From Prochlorococcus sp. AG-412-J13 (GTDB lineage: Bacteria > Cyanobacteriota > Cyanobacteriia > PCC-6307 > Cyanobiaceae): DNA of 64,000 nt. Position 1 is the first letter of the stretch, and each line of letters opens with the position of its first letter. The notes under the pieces were generated by a model. That model was not told the DNA's origin, did not search any database, and worked only from the letters and a program-made list of their open reading frames with translations. Shown here one piece after another: positions 9,681-19,806 of the stretch. The stretch is from assembly GCA_003214815.1 (NCBI GenBank), contig QCLE01000008.1, positions 1 through 64,000 on the forward strand. The letters are read 5' to 3'. A program made the position numbers and the translations under genes.

Positions 9681-11023
9681 CTATTTGAACTTGAAAACTC
9701 CTCAGTAAGTATTGATAAATAATTGCGTACATGAGTGTTCCAGCTAAAGTGCCTATTAACACCCTCAATTCCATTTCTACTCCATAATTTCCACTGATTA
9801 GTATTTGATATTCCTTTTTCAAGAATAACTTTCAGCTCATTAATATCAGTAACATCTACGAGAAGTCCATTGTCACATTTTGAGCGTATTTCCTTTGGTC
9901 CTCCATCATTTGTTGATATTATTGGCAATCCACATGAAGAAGCTTCAAGCAGAGTTAAACCAAAAGGCTCAGTTAAAGCTGGATTTACAAATACACCACC
10001 TCTACTAGCAGCCCACCTATATAAAGCGGGAATCTGACTTGGAAGATGCTTTTTGGGATAAGCTACCTTTCCATACAAATTATATTTATCAATCATTTCA
10101 AAAATATTATGAAATACATCTTTTTGTTGAGGGTCAAGTTTTGAAGTATTATCTCGACAACCCAAAATTAAAATTAAATTAGTTTTTCTTTTTAATTTTT
10201 CAGATCTTCCATATGCCTCAATCAAAGAAGGAATATTTTTCCTTCGTACAGCTCTAGAAATAGTCAATAATGGAGGTTTAGTTGAATCCTTTAGAAAAGG
10301 TTTCATCATATTTTCAATTTCAGCTGTCTCTGTTGTTGAGTGAATATGGTGAAACTTATTATGATCAACACCAGGAGGAATTACTCTAGCTTTGTAAGGC
10401 GAAAAAGAAGAATATTGGGAATATTGATAAATTGACTCTTGTTTAGTGCTTGTAACAACAATATCTGCAGACTTTAACGCTTTTTCTTCTGCCTCAATTC
10501 TTTTACTTATAGAATAAAGCTTTTCTATTTGATTAGTTTTTAAACCAGTATCAAGCAATTTCCTTTTTTTCTCTCTCCCTAAAGAATGTCCAGTAAAAAT
10601 AAGTGGAACGTTTAAGGATTTACTTAGTTTAACGCCTACATACCCGGCATCTGCATAGTGTGCATGAACAAAATTAGGCTTTTTATTTTTTTTATAATAC
10701 GAGATAAGTCTTTCAGTTAAATGATCTAAATAAGGCCAAAGCAATTCCTTTCTTAAATATTTATTAGGACCAAATTTGAATCTTAAAATTCTAACTCCAG
10801 GCTCTACAAATTCTTGTTCTTGAGAATATTCATCGTCTACTTTAGGGTCGTTGATTAAACGAGTGACTAATTCTACTTGATCAACTTCTGCAGTATTAGC
10901 CAAACTTTTAACTAACTCTAAAACATATTGTGTTTGCCCTCCTGTATCTGCATCCCTGCCCAATTCAAGATTTTTCGAGCGTATAAGACCATGTAAATGT
11001 AAATGTAAAAATTTCAACCTCAT
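9614..11023 (-). CDS. Sucrose-phosphate synthase-like glycosyltransferase (GT4)
   Basis: HLHLHGLIRSKNLELGRDADTGGQTQYVLELVKSLA, VHAHYADAGYVG, TGHSLGREKKRKLL, PALTEPFGLTLLEASSCGLPIISTNDGGP. Confidence 0.85.
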   Translation of the reverse strand: MRLKFLHLHLHGLIRSKNLELGRDADTGGQTQYVLELVKSLANTAEVDQVELVTRLINDPKVDDEYSQEQEFVEPGVRILRFKFGPNKYLRKELLWPYLDHLTERLISYYKKNKKPNFVHAHYADAGYVGVKLSKSLNVPLIFTGHSLGREKKRKLLDTGLKTNQIEKLYSISKRIEAEEKALKSADIVVTSTKQESIYQYSQYSSFSPYKARVIPPGVDHNKFHHIHSTTETAEIENMMKPFLKDSTKPPLLTISRAVRRKNIPSLIEAYGRSEKLKRKTNLILILGCRDNTSKLDPQQKDVFHNIFEMIDKYNLYGKVAYPKKHLPSQIPALYRWAASRGGVFVNPALTEPFGLTLLEASSCGLPIISTNDGGPKEIRSKCDNGLLVDVTDINELKVILEKGISNTNQWKLWSRNGIEGVNRHFSWNTHVRNYLSILTEEFSSSNSYSSSDIKQSCLKGSSSLIKPH

Positions 11024-11225
11024 TCAGCAAATCCTCCGATCAACGATCTTTAATACAAATAAGCTGAATTTCCCAAGGAAATATTAAGAAAGCATTATGA
11101 TTCTAAAAATTTTTTAATAGTAAAATACTTAAAAAAGCAGTTATAGACTAATTTCTTGCCCCTCTAAAATAGACTTTCGTTTTGCTGAAATAATTAAATT
11201 ACAAAGAAATACTACAAGAATTTTC

Positions 11226-14129
11226 TTATTTTAGAACCTTTTTAAGATATTTTGCTGTATGACTAGTAGGATTTTTAGCTACATCCTCAGGAATACCTTC
11301 TGCAATAATTTCTCCACCTTTATCACCTCCATCAGGTCCTAAATCGATGATCCAATCCGAACATCTAATAACATCTAAATTATGTTCAATAACAATTACG
11401 GAATTACCTTTATCTACCAAACGTTGTATCACATCCATTAATTTATGAACATCATAAAAACTTAAACCTGTAGTTGGTTCATCAATCAAATATAAAGTTT
11501 TGCCAGTAGCCCTTTTTGATAATTCTGTAGCTAACTTAACCCTTTGAGCCTCTCCACCAGATAATGTAGGAGCTGGTTGACCTAATTTGACATATCCTAA
11601 GCCAACATCTACCAATGTAGATAATCTATCAGCAGCTTGAGGTATAGCAGAGAAAGTTTCTGCAGCTTGTTCAACAGTCATCTCTAAAACATCAGATATA
11701 TTAAAACCTTTATATTTAACTTGAAGAGTTTCCCTATTAAAACGAGCTCCTTTACATACTTCACATTGAACATACACATCAGGTAAAAAATTCATTTCAA
11801 TAACATTGACTCCCTGGCCTTTACAAGCTTCGCATCTTCCTCCTTTCACATTAAAACTAAATTGACCAGCTTGATACCCTCTTGCTTTTGCTTCTACTGT
11901 GGAAGTAAATATCTGCCTTATAGGGTCAAAAGCACCTGTATAAGTAGCAGGATTTGATCTTGGTGTTCTCCCTATTGGAGATTGATCAATAACGATAACT
12001 TTATCAATTGCTTTTATACCCTTTAACTCTTTTAAACCTTGAGGAAAAGGGACTTTTAATCCTAGGGAATGACACAATGCAGGGTGAAGTAATTCATTTA
12101 TCAAGGTACTCTTACCACTACCACTGACACCAGTTACAGAAACTAATCTTCCTAAAGGAAATTCCACAGAAATATTTTTTAAATTATTTTTAGAGCAATT
12201 ATTTAAAATTAAACTTTTTTTTACGGATGATCTACGTTCTTTTGGAGTGGGAATCGACTTCCTACCACTGAGATAAGCTCCAGTTAATGACCTTTCTGAA
12301 TTTAAGACATCTTGATAAGATCCTTTAGCAATAATTTCCCCACCATAAACACCTGCCCCTGGGCCAATATCTACTAAATAATCTGCGGATTTCATAGTGT
12401 CTTCATCATGTTCAACAACAACCAAAGTATTTCCTAAGTCTCTTAGGCTTTTTAATGTTTCCAATAATCTGTCATTATCTCTCTGATGTAAACCAATACT
12501 AGGCTCATCTAATACATATAAAACGCCAGTAAGGCCTGCACCTATTTGTGTAGCCAATCTAATACGCTGAGCCTCTCCACCAGACAAAGTCATGGCTGGT
12601 CTATCTAAAGTCAAATAATCTAAACCTACATTAATTAAAAACTTCAAACGTAAACGAATCTCTTTTAAAACCAACTCACCTATCTGCTTTTGTTTTTCTG
12701 ATAAAGATATATTGTCCTTCTTTGTCTTACCTAATCCCATAATTCGTTCGATATGAGTTAAGGTTTCAGAAACACTTATAGAGGTTAAATCAGTTATGTT
12801 ATATGGACCAAGTTTGACTGCTAAAGCCTCTGGTCTTAGTCTTTTTCCCGAACATGTCTTACAAGGTACTAATTCTAAATATTTTTCTAACTTTTGTTTC
12901 ACTGATTCTCCATTAGCTTCATTCAATTGCCTTTCCAATATTGGTAAAATTCCCTCAAAAGGTCTTTCAAAACCACTAGAAGTTTTAAAACGACTATCAG
13001 CTTGGATTAATATTGGTTTATCTGATCCTAAAAGTAGTACTTTTTTTTGCAAATCACTTAAATCCTGCCAAGGAGTTTTTAATTCAAAACCATACGCTTG
13101 TCCTACAGAATATAGTAGAGAAAAATAATAAGTATTATCTTTTTCACTCCAAGGAGCTATTGCGGCATAAACAGGCAATGTTTTATCTGGTATTACTCTG
13201 TCGGCAGTAAATTTTTTTAGATAGCCAATTCCATGACAATCTGGACAAGCTCCATATGGGCTATTAAAAGAAAATAATCTTGGAGAAAGTTCTTCTACAA
13301 TAGAACCATGAATCGGACAAGCATAATTTTCTGAGTATAATTTCTCTCTTTCTAAGTAAGGAGGTAGGTTTTCCCCTTTTTTTGGAACAACTTCTACTAT
13401 TGCCAAACCATCGCCTCTTTTGAGACAAGTTTGCAAAGAATCATTCAATCTTTCTTGTATTCCTTCTCTCGCGATTAATCTATCAACTACTACCTCGATA
13501 TTATGAATTTGATTTTTTTCTAATTCAATACTATCAGCAAGTTCTCTTACCTCACCATTAATTCTTACCCTAGCAAATCCCTCAGCGGCTAATCCACTTA
13601 TTAACTTTGTGTGTGTACCTTTTTTCCCCCTTACAACAGGTGCCAATAACTGGTACCTTGTCCCCTCTGGTAATAAAAGAATTTGATCAACCATTTCATC
13701 AATTGTTTGAGGAGCAATTGGAATTCCGCAGTGATGACAATGCGGCTCACCAGCACGGCCAAACAATAACCTTAAATAATCTTGTATCTCTGTTACTGTT
13801 CCAACTGTTGATCGAGGATTATGACTTGTAGATTTTTGATCAATTGAAATAGCAGGCGATAAGCCCTCAATATTATCAACATCTGGCTTATCTACTTGTC
13901 CCAAAAATTGTCTTGCATATGCTGACAAACTCTCAACATATCTTCTTTGACCTTCAGCAAAAATCGTATCAAAAGCTAAAGAACTTTTTCCACTTCCACT
14001 TACACCAGTAAAAACTATCAATTTATTCCTAGGTAAGGAAAGGTCAATATTTTTTAAATTATGCTGACGAGCTCCTCTAATATTGATCAAATTAGCTTCT
14101 TCAAAACTATTATTAATTTTTTTGACCAT
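11226..14129 (-). CDS. uvrA: Excinuclease ABC subunit A
   Basis: Two ABC ATPase halves (GVSGSGKSSLAFDTIFAEGQRRYVESLSAYARQFLG; GVSGSGKSTLINELL), zinc-finger Cys motifs, LSGGEAQR twice. Confidence 0.98.
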   Translation of the reverse strand: MVKKINNSFEEANLINIRGARQHNLKNIDLSLPRNKLIVFTGVSGSGKSSLAFDTIFAEGQRRYVESLSAYARQFLGQVDKPDVDNIEGLSPAISIDQKSTSHNPRSTVGTVTEIQDYLRLLFGRAGEPHCHHCGIPIAPQTIDEMVDQILLLPEGTRYQLLAPVVRGKKGTHTKLISGLAAEGFARVRINGEVRELADSIELEKNQIHNIEVVVDRLIAREGIQERLNDSLQTCLKRGDGLAIVEVVPKKGENLPPYLEREKLYSENYACPIHGSIVEELSPRLFSFNSPYGACPDCHGIGYLKKFTADRVIPDKTLPVYAAIAPWSEKDNTYYFSLLYSVGQAYGFELKTPWQDLSDLQKKVLLLGSDKPILIQADSRFKTSSGFERPFEGILPILERQLNEANGESVKQKLEKYLELVPCKTCSGKRLRPEALAVKLGPYNITDLTSISVSETLTHIERIMGLGKTKKDNISLSEKQKQIGELVLKEIRLRLKFLINVGLDYLTLDRPAMTLSGGEAQRIRLATQIGAGLTGVLYVLDEPSIGLHQRDNDRLLETLKSLRDLGNTLVVVEHDEDTMKSADYLVDIGPGAGVYGGEIIAKGSYQDVLNSERSLTGAYLSGRKSIPTPKERRSSVKKSLILNNCSKNNLKNISVEFPLGRLVSVTGVSGSGKSTLINELLHPALCHSLGLKVPFPQGLKELKGIKAIDKVIVIDQSPIGRTPRSNPATYTGAFDPIRQIFTSTVEAKARGYQAGQFSFNVKGGRCEACKGQGVNVIEMNFLPDVYVQCEVCKGARFNRETLQVKYKGFNISDVLEMTVEQAAETFSAIPQAADRLSTLVDVGLGYVKLGQPAPTLSGGEAQRVKLATELSKRATGKTLYLIDEPTTGLSFYDVHKLMDVIQRLVDKGNSVIVIEHNLDVIRCSDWIIDLGPDGGDKGGEIIAEGIPEDVAKNPTSHTAKYLKKVLK

Positions 14130-14182
14130 GTTTAAATCTATATATGATTTAAAGAGATTATTATAGTGTAATTTTTTTTATT

Positions 14183-15862
14183 TTATGCAGCTGCCCGGTC
14201 AATAAGTCTAGAAGCGTAATCATTTGCTTCTTCAAAACTTCCCCCAATGAGTTCTACTAATTCATGTTTTCTTTGTTTTTTTGTAGTTAATTTTGATATT
14301 GAAGTATAAGTTATTCCATTAATTACATTTTTATTAACTTTAAAATGAGCTAATCCTCCAGCTGCTAAAAAAGGCTGATGGGTAATACATAATACTTGTT
14401 GATCTTGAGAGATTTCTTTTATTAATTCAACTAAAGATAATAAAGATTTACCACTTAAGCCATTATCAATTTCATCTAAAAAGAAAGTATTAGGTTTTTT
14501 AGAAATGGTAGATTTTATTGCTAATAAGAATCTTGACATTTCCCCACCAGAAATAACAGTTGATAGAGGAGCAAGCTTCTGATCAGGGTTAGCCGAAAAC
14601 AAAAAATTAATATTGTCAGTTCCATCCCCAGAAGGCTTATCTTCAGAAAATTGAATTGAAAAATTTGCATTTTCTAAACCTAAATTGCTTAAAATCGACA
14701 TTACTGAATTTTGTAACTTTATAGCAATTTTTTTTCTTTCAGTAGATTGAATAACAAATAACGAATTTAAATTATTTTGTAAATTTTCAATTTGAGCTTT
14801 AATCTGGCAAATATCATTACCTTGATCGTTTTGTTCAAAATACGTCTTCAATTGATCGCGCTTTTTAATTAATTCGGGTAGCTCTAATGAAAAAGTTCTC
14901 TCCAGGTTTTTTAAAAAAAATAATCTTTTTTGTATATCTGGAAGATTAGATTCATAATTTTCTATGTCTTGCAAATATGAGTTTAGAGCAAAAATTAAAT
15001 CTTCAACATCAGTATGGATATTTAATAACTTCTCTCTAAATTTTTGAATCTTTAAATCGAAATCTGCTGTTTTATTTAAAATTTTTATTGATTGATTTAT
15101 CAAAGACGCTACTGATGGTTCATCATGACTGAAATTATTTAAGTTTTCTAATGATGATTTAATTGAATTATTAATTTCCAGATTATTTACAAGTTTATTT
15201 TCTAAAAACTCTAATTCTAAAATTTCTTCATTGGATTTTAAATCAGCTTCTTCTAAACTCTTCAACATTTGTTTAATTGCCAAATTGTTTTCTTCTTGAT
15301 TTCTAGAAGATTCTTTTTTTTCATTCATTAATACTTTTAAAACTTCACTTTCGCCCCATATTTTTTTAATCCTTTCGCTAGTATCCCTTAATTCTTGAGA
15401 ACATAAGTTATCAATAATTAATCTTCTCTTATCTAAAGAATCAAAGATAAAAGTATCAGACTGACCTGCGAAATCTATTAAAAATCTTCCAAGTTTTTCT
15501 AATAATTGTCTATTAATTGAGAAATTGTTAAGGCTATATTTGGATAAAATTTTTTTATTTTTTTTATAAGATTTTCTTTTGATTTTTAGTTCTGAAGTGC
15601 TTATTTCAAAGCCATTACTAATTAACCAATTATTAATTTGGGAAGAAGAAGAAAATATTGCCTCGATAACGCAAAAATCTTTTCCTGGACGTATTAAATG
15701 TTTTAGAGGTATATTAGTTCCACCAAATAAAGCATTTAGGGAATCTAAAATTAGAGATTTTCCGGAACCTGAATCTCCAGTTATGATATTCAAACCTTTT
15801 TCGAAATTAATTTCTATAATTTCTATAAGGGCAATATTTTCTATTTTTAGTTGTATTAACAT
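14183..15862 (-). CDS. recN: DNA repair protein RecN
   Basis: LIQLKIENIALIE...ITGDSGSGKSLILDSLNALFGG; VISGGEMSRFLLAIKS; FLDEIDNGLSGKSL; CITHQPFLAAG. Confidence 0.94.
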   Translation of the reverse strand: MLIQLKIENIALIEIIEINFEKGLNIITGDSGSGKSLILDSLNALFGGTNIPLKHLIRPGKDFCVIEAIFSSSSQINNWLISNGFEISTSELKIKRKSYKKNKKILSKYSLNNFSINRQLLEKLGRFLIDFAGQSDTFIFDSLDKRRLIIDNLCSQELRDTSERIKKIWGESEVLKVLMNEKKESSRNQEENNLAIKQMLKSLEEADLKSNEEILELEFLENKLVNNLEINNSIKSSLENLNNFSHDEPSVASLINQSIKILNKTADFDLKIQKFREKLLNIHTDVEDLIFALNSYLQDIENYESNLPDIQKRLFFLKNLERTFSLELPELIKKRDQLKTYFEQNDQGNDICQIKAQIENLQNNLNSLFVIQSTERKKIAIKLQNSVMSILSNLGLENANFSIQFSEDKPSGDGTDNINFLFSANPDQKLAPLSTVISGGEMSRFLLAIKSTISKKPNTFFLDEIDNGLSGKSLLSLVELIKEISQDQQVLCITHQPFLAAGGLAHFKVNKNVINGITYTSISKLTTKKQRKHELVELIGGSFEEANDYASRLIDRAAA

Positions 15863-15930
15863 GATAAATCTTCCATATAAAAAAATTAACTTCTTTTTTA
15901 AAAAAATAAAGGTTTTACATATATAAAGTT

Positions 15931-17787
15931 ATGAAAGAAGATTTTACTGATTTTATTGAAGTATCTGGACTCTTAAATTATGATCCAGATACAATTTCAA
16001 AAATTTACAAAAAAAATCCTAAAAGACTTTTAAAAAGACTTTGGCAAACACTTATTCCTATTTTTGCTTACATCTTTTCTATTGGGTGGGATAAATTAAC
16101 TGGACGATTGAAGAATAAACAGCAAGTAAGATTTAGAGCAAGAGAATTAACAAATTTGTTAGTAGAACTTGGACCTGCATTTGTTAAAGCAGGTCAAGCT
16201 TTATCAACAAGACCAGATATTATTCCCGTAATTCTTCTAGAAGAATTATCTGAATTACAAGATCAACTACCAGGATTTGATGGTAATAAAGCAATGGAAT
16301 TAATTGAAGAAGATCTAGGGGCAAAAATAGATGAAATTTTTTTAGAAATTGATAAAGAGCCAATTTCCGCTGCTTCTTTAGGGCAAGTGCATAAAGCTAA
16401 ATTAAAAAATGAAGAGATGGCTGCAGTAAAAGTACAACGGCCAGGTTTAAGAGAACAAATAACTTTAGATCTTTACATAGTTAGAAATATTGCATATTGG
16501 CTAAAAAACAATATCGGATTAATAAGAAGTGATCTAGTTGCTTTGATTGATGAATTAGGCAAGAGAGTTTTTGAAGAGATGGATTATTTAAACGAAGCTG
16601 CAAATGCAGAAAAATTTAGGGATATGCATAAACATAACAAAATGATTGCCGTACCAAAAATTTACAGAGAAATAACTTCAAGAAGAGTTTTAGCAATGGA
16701 ATGGATAGACGGTACAAAATTAACAAATTTAGAAGAGGTAAAAAAATTAGGAATCAATCCTGATGAAATGATTGATATAGGTGTGCAGTGCAGTTTAGAA
16801 CAGCTTTTAGAACATGGTTTTTTTCATGCAGATCCACATCCAGGTAATTTATTAGCCTTGGAAGATGGAAGATTATGTTATCTAGATTTTGGAATGATGA
16901 GTGAGGTTTCAAGAGAATCTAGGTCAGGATTAATTCAAGCAGTAGTACATTTAGTAAATAAAAACTTCGATAAATTATCTCAAGATTTCGTAAAATTAGG
17001 ATTTTTATCAGAAGAAGTTAATCTAGAACCCATTGTTCCAGCATTTCAAGATGTTTTCATTAACGCCGTTGAACAAGGAGTTTCAAAGATGGATTTCAAG
17101 AGCGTTACAGACGATATGTCTGGTGTTATGTATAAATTCCCTTTCAGACTACCTCCATATTATGCACTTATAATTAGGTCATTACTTACATTAGAAGGAA
17201 TTGCTTTAAGCGTAGATCCAAACTTCAAAATATTAGGCGCAGCTTATCCATATTTTGCAAGAAGATTGATGGAAGACCCTGATCCACAATTAAGAGAAAG
17301 CCTTAAAGAAATGCTTTTTGATAATAAAAAATTTAAATGGGACCGTTTAGAAGATCTGCTTTCTAATGCTGCAAAGCAAACAAATCTCGATCTAGAAAAA
17401 CTTTTAGACGAAGTTATAAATCTTCTCTTTTCTCCAAAAGGAGGATTTCTTAGAAATGAGATAATTGAAGGTTTAACAAATCAGATAGATTTACTTAGCC
17501 TAAAAATATTGAAAAATTTGAATAACTATCTTCCACAATCAATTAAATTAAATACAATTAACGAAAATAACAACTTAAGTGACCTTATAATGTATTTAGA
17601 GCCATTGAGAAACTTTTTAGAGATTTTACAAAAAGTACCGGGCTATTCAATTGATATTTTTCTAAAAAGGGTTCCGAGACTTATAAATGAGCCATATACA
17701 AAAGAAATGGGTATAAAAATTGCAAAAAAAGTAACTGAAAAAGGTGTAGTAAGACTTGTTAAGATTGCCGCTGGTTCAAATATCTAA
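15931..17787 (+). CDS. ABC1/UbiB-family atypical kinase
   Basis: LGPAFVKAGQALSTRPDIIP, PISAASLGQVHKAKL, VKVQRPGLREQI, HADPHPGNLLALEDGRLCYLDFGMM. Confidence 0.93.
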   Translation: MKEDFTDFIEVSGLLNYDPDTISKIYKKNPKRLLKRLWQTLIPIFAYIFSIGWDKLTGRLKNKQQVRFRARELTNLLVELGPAFVKAGQALSTRPDIIPVILLEELSELQDQLPGFDGNKAMELIEEDLGAKIDEIFLEIDKEPISAASLGQVHKAKLKNEEMAAVKVQRPGLREQITLDLYIVRNIAYWLKNNIGLIRSDLVALIDELGKRVFEEMDYLNEAANAEKFRDMHKHNKMIAVPKIYREITSRRVLAMEWIDGTKLTNLEEVKKLGINPDEMIDIGVQCSLEQLLEHGFFHADPHPGNLLALEDGRLCYLDFGMMSEVSRESRSGLIQAVVHLVNKNFDKLSQDFVKLGFLSEEVNLEPIVPAFQDVFINAVEQGVSKMDFKSVTDDMSGVMYKFPFRLPPYYALIIRSLLTLEGIALSVDPNFKILGAAYPYFARRLMEDPDPQLRESLKEMLFDNKKFKWDRLEDLLSNAAKQTNLDLEKLLDEVINLLFSPKGGFLRNEIIEGLTNQIDLLSLKILKNLNNYLPQSIKLNTINENNNLSDLIMYLEPLRNFLEILQKVPGYSIDIFLKRVPRLINEPYTKEMGIKIAKKVTEKGVVRLVKIAAGSNI

Positions 17788-18360
17788 ATGAAATTTAGTA
17801 AATTTTTAAAATTAAAAATTTTTTTTATTTTAGTAATTTCTCCATTATTTTTTAATATTCCAAAAACTAATGCTGCTGAAGAAATTAAAATCACATACAG
17901 CATATTTTCTAGAACAATTAAAATAAATTCTTTAAAAACTTTTGCTAAAGAAGGTAAATCTACAAGAAAATTAAAAAAAATTTTAAAAGCAACTGGTTCT
18001 CCCGATCAAGATATTAGGGCGGTTTTAAATAAAGATTTTGAAGTTCCCATTACTATTGCAAGTAAATTAGTATATTCTGAAATAGGAAATATTTTTTTAA
18101 CAAGACTTTCATCTATTATCCACCCACCCAGAGCAAATGATGAAAGAACAGGTATGTTAGCCCTTAGAGCAAGCGTAATTCGAGGAATTATAATAGGAAA
18201 TGGAAAAATAAATCTGATAAAATTTTTTGAAGGATATCCAACTAAAACTGTAATTTTAGATGTCAGCGCTTTAAGCAAAGTTATGAATAAAGTAGAATCA
18301 ATTTCAGAATTATTAACCTTTTTCACCAATTCTCCTCTAGAAAAAATCAAAACAAATTAA
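17788..18360 (+). CDS. Secreted DUF1400-like (alpha/beta hydrolase N-terminal region-like) protein
   Basis: N-terminal signal-like hydrophobic segment; AAEEIKITYSIFSRTIKINSLKTFAKEGKSTRKLKKIL resembles DUF1400. Confidence 0.6.
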   Translation: MKFSKFLKLKIFFILVISPLFFNIPKTNAAEEIKITYSIFSRTIKINSLKTFAKEGKSTRKLKKILKATGSPDQDIRAVLNKDFEVPITIASKLVYSEIGNIFLTRLSSIIHPPRANDERTGMLALRASVIRGIIIGNGKINLIKFFEGYPTKTVILDVSALSKVMNKVESISELLTFFTNSPLEKIKTN

Positions 18361-18366
18361 ACAACC

Positions 18367-19470
18367 ATGGTGTTATTAAATAAAATCAAAAATAAACTGC
18401 GTATTAATTACAGAAAAAAAAGATGGCCAGGTCTAATCGAAGCTTATAAACAATATCTTCCAGTTACCAAAGAAACTCCTATTATTTCCCTCAATGAAGG
18501 AAATACACCACTAATTCTAAGCGAGTCAATTAGCAATTTAATTGGAAATGGAACAAAAGTTTTTTTAAAATATGATGGCCTTAATCCAACAGGATCTTTT
18601 AAAGATCGTGGGATGACTATGGCAATTAGCAAAGCAAAAGAAGAAGGCCGTGAAGCAGTAATTTGTGCAAGTACTGGAAATACTTCTGCTGCCGCTGCTG
18701 CATATGCTTCTAGAGGAGGATTAAAACCTTATGTTTTAATCCCAGAAGGATTTGTTGCACAAGGAAAGCTTGCGCAAGCTTTAATGTATGGCGCTGAGAT
18801 AATATCTATAAATGGAAACTTTGATAAGGCTCTTGAAATTGTTAGAAATTTATCCTCAGAACATCCTGTAGAACTTGTTAATTCGGTTAATCCATATCGA
18901 ATACAAGGACAAAAGACAGCAGCTTTTGAAATAGTTGATGACTTAGGTATTGCTCCTGACTGGCTTTGTATTCCAATGGGCAATGCAGGAAATATAACTG
19001 CCTATTGGATGGGATTTAAAGAATATTCAAAAATAAAAAGAAATTTAAAATTACCAATTATGATGGGTTTTCAGTCCGAAGGCTCTGCTCCATTAGTAAA
19101 AAATATAATAGTTAAAGATCCAGAAACAATTGCAACAGCTATTAGAATTGGGAATCCTGTAAATAGAGAAAAAGCGAAAAAAGTAAGAAAAGAGAGTAAA
19201 GGAGACTTTCAGTCAGTTTCAGATAAAGAAATAATCAATGCTTATAAAGCTTTAGCAAAAGAGGGAGTATTCTGTGAACCTGCCAGTGCAGCATCAGTTG
19301 CTGGACTGATTAAAAATAGAAATAGAATTCAGAAAGAATCTACTATTGTTTGTGTTCTTACTGGAAATGGCTTGAAAGATGCTGATTGCGCCATAAATAA
19401 TAATGATGCTATTTTCAGGAAAAATATTGAACCTTCATTAAAAAATATAACTAAAATCTTAGGATATTAA
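18367..19470 (+). CDS. thrC: Threonine synthase
   Basis: SLNEGNTPLI, LNPTGSFKDRGMTMAISKA (PLP Lys), ASTGNTSAAAAAYASRGG, CVLTGNGLKD. Confidence 0.95.
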   Translation: MVLLNKIKNKLRINYRKKRWPGLIEAYKQYLPVTKETPIISLNEGNTPLILSESISNLIGNGTKVFLKYDGLNPTGSFKDRGMTMAISKAKEEGREAVICASTGNTSAAAAAYASRGGLKPYVLIPEGFVAQGKLAQALMYGAEIISINGNFDKALEIVRNLSSEHPVELVNSVNPYRIQGQKTAAFEIVDDLGIAPDWLCIPMGNAGNITAYWMGFKEYSKIKRNLKLPIMMGFQSEGSAPLVKNIIVKDPETIATAIRIGNPVNREKAKKVRKESKGDFQSVSDKEIINAYKALAKEGVFCEPASAASVAGLIKNRNRIQKESTIVCVLTGNGLKDADCAINNNDAIFRKNIEPSLKNITKILGY

Positions 19471-19806
19471 AATTCAAAAAAAAAAGTGTCTGTGGAAATC
19501 AATTAAAAACAAATATCTTTTGTTGAAAAATATATAAATAAATAATTCTATTTGTTGAATAAATTAAATTTTTTTCGAATTAAAAAAAACTATTCAACAA
19601 ATAAAAAATTTTTTTCACATATTCTAATATCCTTAAACTATCTAGATAAGCTTTTTAATTTAAGAATTCCACAGTTTCCACAGCAACTACTAATACTAAT
19701 TTTTTATTTTTATATTAATATATATATTAGAAAAAGGGTAAAAATAATTTATTGAATTTAATTTACGAAAAAAGTATATTGTATTTGTAAAAAGTTCCAA
19801 ATTCCG
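19471..19806. promoter_or_regulatory. Putative chromosomal replication origin region / dnaN upstream region
   Basis: Non-coding, very AT-rich gap directly upstream of dnaN with TGTGGAAA (19491-19498), ATTCCACA (19666-19673) and TTTCCACA (19675-19682) DnaA-box-like motifs and a 13-bp inverted repeat (19549-19561 / 19591-19603). Confidence 0.6.
19752..19780 (+). promoter_or_regulatory. Candidate sigma70-type promoter for dnaN
   Basis: TTGAAT (19752-19757), 17-nt spacer, TATATT (19775-19780), 26 nt before the dnaN ATG. Confidence 0.45.

Noticed and set aside
12796-13831. Plus-strand ORFs antisense to uvrA
   Set aside because: Shadow ORFs of a conserved gene; no domain similarity.
19552-19755. 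67-aa ORF in the thrC-dnaN gap (TTG start)
   Set aside because: Composition is the AT-rich intergenic background, overlaps the inverted repeat and DnaA-box-like motifs, no recognisable domain; treated as non-coding origin sequence.
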